From Artocarpus heterophyllus (taxonomy: Eukaryota > Streptophyta > Magnoliopsida > Rosales > Moraceae), in NCBI GenBank assembly GCA_025403435.1, contig CM046337.1, positions 4,905,501-4,969,500 of the forward strand: 64,000 nt of DNA. The letters are read 5' to 3'. The position numbers and the translations under genes are program-made. Shown piece after piece: positions 58,505 to 64,000 of the stretch; position 1 is the stretch's first letter, and each line of letters starts with the position of its first letter. The notes beneath the pieces are model-generated. The model ran no database searches. It saw nothing but the letters and a program-made list of their open reading frames with translations, and was not told where the DNA came from.

Positions 58505-59007
58505 CGGCGGCATCCTTACTGCCGCCGGAGGCCTCGCACGGGAAGACCTCTGGCCGCGGCGGAGCAAGAAAGCGGCGGCCACAGAGGCCGCCGCGTGAGG
58601 AAACCAAAAAAAAAAAAAAAAAAGGAGAGGGGCTTTCGCTGGCGGCTGGCTCCACCACTGCCGGCGTCGGCCGTTTCTGGGCGCCGCCGGAGAAGAGGAG
58701 CTGCGGCCGTCTGGCCGCAGCACGGGGGCGGCGGCCGTTAGGCCACCCGTCGTCTTCACCCAGGGGGTCTTCGACCCCTGGGGCTGCTTGAGGAAAGGTC
58801 TGGGCTTCGGCCCAGACCTGAGGCATTTCTTACACGGGCCTGATTGGGCCCGTGATCAGTTCGAACCCAGGGGCTCAACCCCTGGGTTACCGGAAGAAAA
58901 AAAAAAAAAAAAAGAAGGGAGGGAGATACACGGGCCGGGCCCGTCACTGGAAACTCATACACAGGCTGGCCCGTGACCAGGAAGTCCCCAGGGGTTCAAC
59001 CCCTGGG
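58505..59007 (+). ncRNA. Array of perfect GC-rich hairpins in the Copia B leader
   Basis: Within 500 bases of otherwise AT-rich DNA: CGGCGGCA/TGCCGCCG (58505-58527), GCGGCGGCC/GGCCGCCGC (58572-58594), GCTGCGGCC/GGCCGCAGC (58700-58721), CCAGGGG/CCCCTGG (58760-58781), AGGTCTGGGC/GCCCAGACCT with a TTCG tetraloop (58796-58819), CACGGGCC/GGCCCGTG (58833-58854), AACCCAGGGG/CCCCTGGGTT (58864-58888), ACGGGC/GCCCGT (58930-58944), CCCAGGGG/CCCCTGGG (58987-59007). Loops are 3-8 nt. A-runs of 13-17 separate some of them. Open frames crossing this region on both strands are not supported as genes. The structures could matter for RNA packaging, translation entry or silencing; that is inference. Confidence 0.6.
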
Positions 59008-59290
59008 TGACCCGAAAAAAAAAAAAAGGAGCAAATAAAGGGGGCTGGTTTAGGATCCGGAAAGGGTTCTCCCGACCCGGTCCAGCCCCGACCCAGTCAA
59101 TGTTGACCTTGACCAATTTTTTTTTTTTTTTTAATTTTGGTCAATTTTGGTACAATTTTAAATTCAAATATTGGTATTTTATATATATTTTGAGATGAAT
59201 TAATTGAAGCAACATGTCACCAAAGTGGCCTCTCTTGTGGAAATTAATTTGTTTTGAAATATAAAAGGTTGTATTTATGTAACTTATGTG

Positions 59291-59418
59291 AATATTGACC
59301 GGCCCAAAGGAAGGCAATATTTGACAGAATTGCATGTACACCTGTGGTGATAAACACGTGATGATTATTCGGTTTTACATGTAAACAATAAATCGGCCCA
59401 AAGGAAGATTTATTGTTT
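59291..59418 (+). ncRNA. Twin leader hairpins sharing the loop CGGCCCAAAGGAAG
   Basis: Hairpin 1: AATATTG (59291-59297) with CAATATT (59315-59321). Hairpin 2: AAACAATAAAT (59383-59393) with ATTTATTGTTT (59408-59418), an uninterrupted 11-bp stem. Both loops carry CGGCCCAAAGGAAG (59300-59313 and 59394-59407), and the hairpins are about 94 bases apart. Stems differ in sequence and length yet pair fully. They lie about 150 bases before the gag start, a usual place for packaging or translation signals. Confidence 0.6.
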
Positions 59419-59560
59419 GACATGTTCTTATTGTCAGTGTTTGATTACTACACCAAGATATCACTTACAAGTTAATATTTCTGTCCAAAGACTAAATATT
59501 AATGGAGTGCCCGATATCTTGAGATGGGTTTACCTTTATTTGGATTTATTATTGTTAATT

Positions 59561-62500
59561 ATGGATTCTTATGTGAGCTTGTTTTGGTTTTGTTTATTTT
59601 GTTCTACTGCCAACATCAATTCAATTCCTATGTTGAATGGTAGCAACTTCAAATCATGGCAAGAGAACCTCCTAATAGTTCTCGGAGTCATGGATCTCGA
59701 CCTTGCGTTAAGGGTTCCTTCTCCCGCATCTATTACAGATAAAAGTTCCTCTCATCAAAAGAAGGACATGGAAAGGTGGGAGAAGTCAAATCGCATGTGT
59801 ATGATGATCATGAAGAAGGCCATTCCAGAAGCATTCAGGGGCACTATATCGGAAATGATAAAGACAACCAAAGAGTTCCTTGAGGACATTGAGAAGAGAT
59901 TTGCCAAAAATGAAAAGGTTGAAACAAGTACACTTTTGGCAAACCTCATCTCAATGAGATACAAAAGTAAGGGGAACATTAGGGAGTACATCATGGAGAT
60001 GTCTCATCTTGCTTCAAAATTAAGAGCACTCAAGCTTGACCTTTTTGAGGATTTGCTAGTGCATTTAGTTCTTATATCTCTTCCTGCACACTTCAGTCAG
60101 TTTAAGGTGAGCTATAACTGCCAAAAGGAGACTTGGTCTCTTAATGAGCTCATCTCACATTGTGTGCAAGAAGAGGAAAGGTTGAAGCAAGAAAAGACAG
60201 AAAGTGCTCACTTGGCTAATACTTCTAAGGACAAAGGGAAGAAAAGGAAGAAGGATAAGGAAGCTGTAGTTACAGCACCTCAAAAGAAGCAACAAAAGAG
60301 ACCGGTTGATCCGGAAGGTACGGGTTGTTTCTTCTGTGGAGCTGTAGGACATAAAAAGAAGCATTGCACCAATTATCACGCTTGGCGTGCTAGAAAAGGT
60401 ATGCTTCTTAATTTGGTTTGTTCTGAGGTTAATTTAACTTCGGTACCTGAACACACTTCATGGATGGATTCTGGTGCAACCACTCATATTAGTGTGTCTA
60501 TGCAAGGATGCCTGAGATGCCGAAAGCCAACTGATGGTGAAAGATACATCTACGTGGGCGATGACAAGAAAGTTGAAGTTGAAGCAATAGGAAAATTTAG
60601 ATTATTGTTAAAGACTAGATTTTATTTGGATCTTGATGAAACATTTATTGTACCGTCTTTTAGACGGAATTTGATTTCTATTTCAGCTTTGGACAAATCT
60701 GGTTATTCTTGTTCATTTGGAAATGGAAAATTTAGTTTGTTTCATGATTCAAAATTGGTTGGTTCCGGTTCTTTATCAGGTTACGATAATCTTTATTTGC
60801 TTGATACAATTGCTTCATTTAATGAATCCTTGCAATTAAGTACATGAGGTATAAAGAGAAAATTAACCAATGAGAATTCAGCTACGTTATGGTACAAGAG
60901 ATTAGGTCATATCTCTAGAAGGAGAATAGAGAGACTTGTGTCAGACGAAATTCTTGACCCCTTAGACTTTACAGATTTTGATATTTGTGTTAACTGTATT
61001 AAGGGGAAACAAACGAATAAAAGGAGATTTGAGGCCAACAGGACTTTGGACATCTTAGAACTTATACATACAGACATTTATGGGCCATTCCCTATGGCTT
61101 CTTGGAATGGTCAACAATATTTTATAATGTTCATAGATGATTTTTCCAGATATGGCTACATATATCTCATTCATGAAAAGTCACAGTCGCTGGATGTGTT
61201 CAAAAATTATAAGGCTGAAGTTGAAAATCAACTCGGCAAAATGATTAAAAGCGTCAGATCTGACCGTGGTGGTGAATACTATGGTAGATATGACGGTTCA
61301 GGTGAACAACGTTCAGGACCGTTTGCTAAGTTCCTAGAGGAAAGCGGTATCATCCCACAGTACACTATGCCGGGTTCGCCCACTATGAATGGTGTTGCTG
61401 AAAGACGAAACAGAACGCTTAAGGACATGGTGAGGAGTATGATTTCTCATTCTACCTTACCAGAATCACTCTGGGGAGAAGCACTTAAGACTGCAGCATA
61501 TATCCTTAACAGGGTTCCAACTAAAGCAACTACCAAAAACCCTTACGAACTTTGGACAGGCAAGAAGCCTAGTCTAAAGCATTTGCATGTTTGGGGATGT
61601 CTAGCTAAGGCAAGGCCTTATAGGCCTAATGAAAAGAAACTGGACTCAAGGACGGTTAGTTGTTATTTTATTGGATACTCTGAAAGATCCAGGGGGTACA
61701 AGTTTTATGATCCCACGACCAAATCGATATTTGAGACGGGAAATGCCAGGTTCTTTGAGTATGTCGAGTTTGCGGGGGGAGATATGGTTAGGGACTTTGT
61801 CTTTGAAGAGGAATATGTTGATATTCCCACAGCTGTTATTGACATTGATCAGGTTGGTACTCCTGACATCGTTCAAGAAGCAGACCCAAATCAAGACAAT
61901 GTCGGAGAACCTCCCATTCCAGAAATTGTTCCAGAAGAACAAACTCAACCACCTCAAGAACCTATGCCATTAAGGAGATCCACTAGAGAAAGGTGAAGTG
62001 CAGTGTCAGATGATTATATTGTATTTCTCCAAGAACATGAGTATGACATTGGTATGGTGGAAGATGATCCAATTCCATGTTTTAGATCTCAAGAGTGGAT
62101 TGATGCCATGAATGAAGAGATAAAGTCTATGAAAGATAATGATGTTTGGGATCTTGTCCCATTGCCTGAAGGTGCGAAACCCGTTGGTTGCAAATGGATA
62201 TTTAAGACCAAAAGGGATTCGAAAGGCAATGTGGAGAGGTATAAGGCTCGTCTTGTCGCTAAAGGCTTTACACAGAAAGAAAGAATTGATTATAAAGAGA
62301 CTTTCTCTCCGGTTTCTTCGAAAGACTCTTTTAGGATTATAATGGCATTAGTGGCACATTTTGATCTTGAGCTTTATCAGATGGATGTTAAGACTGCGTT
62401 CCTCAATGGTGACATTGATGAAACAATCTATATGGTGCAACCGGAAAACTTTGTGTCAGGAGATGCAAAGAAGATGGTTTGCAAATTAAAGAAATCTATC

Positions 62501-63625
62501 TATGGGCTTAAGCAAGCTTCTTGTCAATGGTATTACAAATTTCATCAGGTTATCATCTCGTTCGGTTTTGAGATGAATTTGATCGATGATTGTATATACC
62601 ACAAGTTCAGTGGGAGTAAATTTATTTTCCTGGTTTTATATGTCGATGACATTTTGCTTGCCAGTAACGATATAGGCTTGTTGCACGAAACCAAGAGATT
62701 TCTATCAAAGAAATTTGAGATGAAGGATCTTGGTGACGCCTCTTTTGTGTTGGGTATACAGATACACCGGGATCGCTCTCGGGGTACTTTAGGATTATCA
62801 CAAAAGGGCTATATCGAAAAGATTCTTAAGCGATATGGCATGCAGGATTGTAAACCAGGTGATACCCCTGTGGCTAAGGGAGACAAGTTTAGTCTCAATC
62901 AGTGCCCTAAGAATGATTTTGAGGTTAAGGAAATGCAAAAGATTCCTTATGCGTCAGTAGTAGGGAGTCTAATGTATGCTCAGGTTTGTACGCGTCTGGA
63001 TATTGCGTACGTTACAGGGATGTTGGGCAGGTACTTAAGCAATCCTGGAAAGGATCACTGGGTAACAGCCAAACGAGTCTTGAGGTATTTTCAGAGAACA
63101 AAGGATTACATGCTCACGTATCGGAGGTCAGAACAGCTTGAGATCATTGGGTATACTGACTCCGATTTTGCTGGATGCCAAGATAGTATGAAATCTACAT
63201 CGGGCTATGTCTACCTTCTGGCTGGAGGTGCTGTCTCTTGGAAGAGTGCTAAACAGTCTCTTATAACATCTTCTACAATGGCGGCAGAGTTCATAGCGTG
63301 TTATGAGGCATCCAATCATGGAATATGGCTGCGGAATTTTGTCACGGGGCTGCGCATAGTGGACAGTATTCAAAGACCACTCAAGATATTTTGTGACAAT
63401 AAGTCAGCAGTTTTGTATTCCAACAACAACAGGAGCTCGACGAAGTCAAAGCATATAGAGATCAAGTTCCTAGTTGTGAAAGAAAGAGTTCAGAGTGGAC
63501 AGTTGTCTATAGAGCACATCGGCACAAACTCCATGATTGCGGATCCGCTTACTAAAGGATTGCCACCCAAAATGTTTCATGAGCACACTGCTCGTATGGG
63601 TGTTATATCATTTCAGGATATTTAG
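59561..63625 (+). pseudogene. Copia family B gag-pol, nearly intact
   Basis: Start taken at ATG 59561; the frame is open about 144 bases further upstream, but without an ATG and into the leader hairpins. Gag core (IPMLNGSNFKSWQENL), zinc knuckle CX2CX4HX4C (60326-60367), protease DSGAT (60467), pre-integrase LWYKRLGH, integrase with [22 protein letters not shown] and NGVAERRN, reverse transcriptase with YVDD (62639-62650), RNase H with DSDFAG and CDNKSA, ending at TAG 63625. One frame throughout, broken only by TGA at 60845-60847 (before the pre-integrase) and TGA at 61994-61996 (before the reverse transcriptase). All catalytic motifs I looked for are present. This copy cannot make a full polyprotein unless the stops are read through. 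Confidence 0.93.
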
Positions 63626-64000
63626 TTTTAGTGGGAGTTTATAATTTTAAATGCTCTTATGATATAGACATTTTTCAGTTATTTCAGTTTATGGATATTT
63701 TGAGGTTATTTTCTGCAGAAATAAAGTTTTCAGTTTATTCACACTCTGATTTTGGTATGGTTTGATCTCACTAAAGTTTTCAGGTGGACCGGTTGAAAAT
63801 AGGCATGTTAAGATCACATTGCATGAAATTTCCATGCTACACATCCATGCTTGATCTTGTCATTAGTTGTATTGATTAGTTGTATTGGTATATGTGATCA
63901 TTGATGGGTCTAGTTACGACATATGTAACGAAGGTCGCCTTGGTCCTATATTGATATGGTTAATGGACAAGATTGTTGAGGTGCATAAGGTTTTGATAGC
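63626..64000 (+). other. 3' untranslated region of Copia family B
   Basis: A purine-rich AGTGGGAG (63630-63637) follows the stop, but the LTR start TGTTGG does not come next and is not reached by 64000. No coding sequence. The tail repeats ttagttgtattgattagttg-like words near 63865-63890. Confidence 0.6.

Larger units (their letters stand above)
57577..64000 (+). mobile_element. Copia LTR retrotransposon, family B (right end outside window)
   Basis: 5' LTR, primer-binding site, an unusually long 1.5-kb leader, one gag-pol frame with only two in-frame TGA codons, then at least 375 bp of 3' untranslated sequence. The 3' LTR has not begun by 64000. The element is antisense to the TNL whose 3' flank it interrupts. 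Same family as the fragment at 1250-1910. Confidence 0.92.

Noticed and set aside
58438..58976. Several overlapping Pro/Gly/Arg-rich open frames on both strands of the GC-rich block
   Set aside because: They exist in all frames at once, contain Lys runs from the A tracts, lack any family match, and are explained by GC-rich hairpins poor in stop codons.
63629..63640. Polypurine tract and immediate 3' LTR of Copia B
   Set aside because: The purine stretch is present, but the sequence after it is not the LTR known from 57577-58040.

Overview
This is a 64-kb stretch of AT-rich plant nuclear DNA. It carries a decayed tandem cluster of TIR-NB-LRR (TNL) immune-receptor genes that has been heavily invaded by LTR retrotransposons. 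TNLs with separate TIR, NB-ARC and LRR exons and a C-terminal C-JID exon point to a eudicot. The protein style suggests a woody rosid, possibly Sapindales/Citrus-like, but that last step is an impression and not proven. I see no tRNA, rRNA or CRISPR array.

Layout. 1-10 kb: an AT-rich flank, an LTR plus leader fragment of Copia family B sitting in the 3' flank of TNL1, the five-exon TNL1 pseudogene (minus strand), its promoter with clustered W-boxes, and a 2.5-kb gene-free insertion. 10-15 kb: TNL2 (minus strand), the only full receptor here. Five exons join in phase to 1064 codons plus a stop, with P-loop, kinase-2, MHD and TIR catalytic Glu all present. 15-17.4 kb: hAT-type and Tourist-type DNA element relics and tandem repeats. 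17.5-28.7 kb: TNL3, represented only by exons 4 and 5, which are separated by a 9.6-kb Copia element (family A). That element is bounded by a 5-bp target duplication (AAATC) and lies in intron 4, about 20 bp from the exon 5 acceptor. 28.7-33.8 kb: two diverged direct repeats flanking a two-exon fragment of a chloroplast-type gene, then spacer. 35.8-44.6 kb: a truncated Copia remnant abutting a very degenerate Tat-type Ty3/gypsy element on the minus strand. 47.4-48.2 kb: a short two-exon TIR-only gene on the plus strand. 48.35-50.55 kb: an internally deleted Copia element with TSD ACTAT. 52.6-53.1 kb: a broken papain-like protease fragment. 53.7-54.7 kb: a foldback element. 56.2-57.6 kb: a DUF247 fragment next to an orphan TNL promoter, then the 3' flank of a further TNL (TNL4) whose body should lie beyond the right edge. 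57.6-64 kb: Copia family B element with 5' LTR, long structured leader and gag-pol broken only by two in-frame TGA codons; its 3' LTR lies outside the window.

How it fits together. TNL1, TNL2, TNL3, the orphan promoter and TNL4 follow one repeating order on the minus strand (3' flank, gene, W-box promoter, conserved distal segment), so they descend from tandem duplication of one unit. Most units have since been broken by nonsense codons, splice-site loss and retrotransposon insertion. The best candidates for something undescribed are RNA structures in the leaders of both large Copia elements: hairpins that keep the same loop sequence while their stems differ in sequence but still pair (21472-21796 and 59291-59418), and an array of perfect GC-rich hairpins at 58505-59007.
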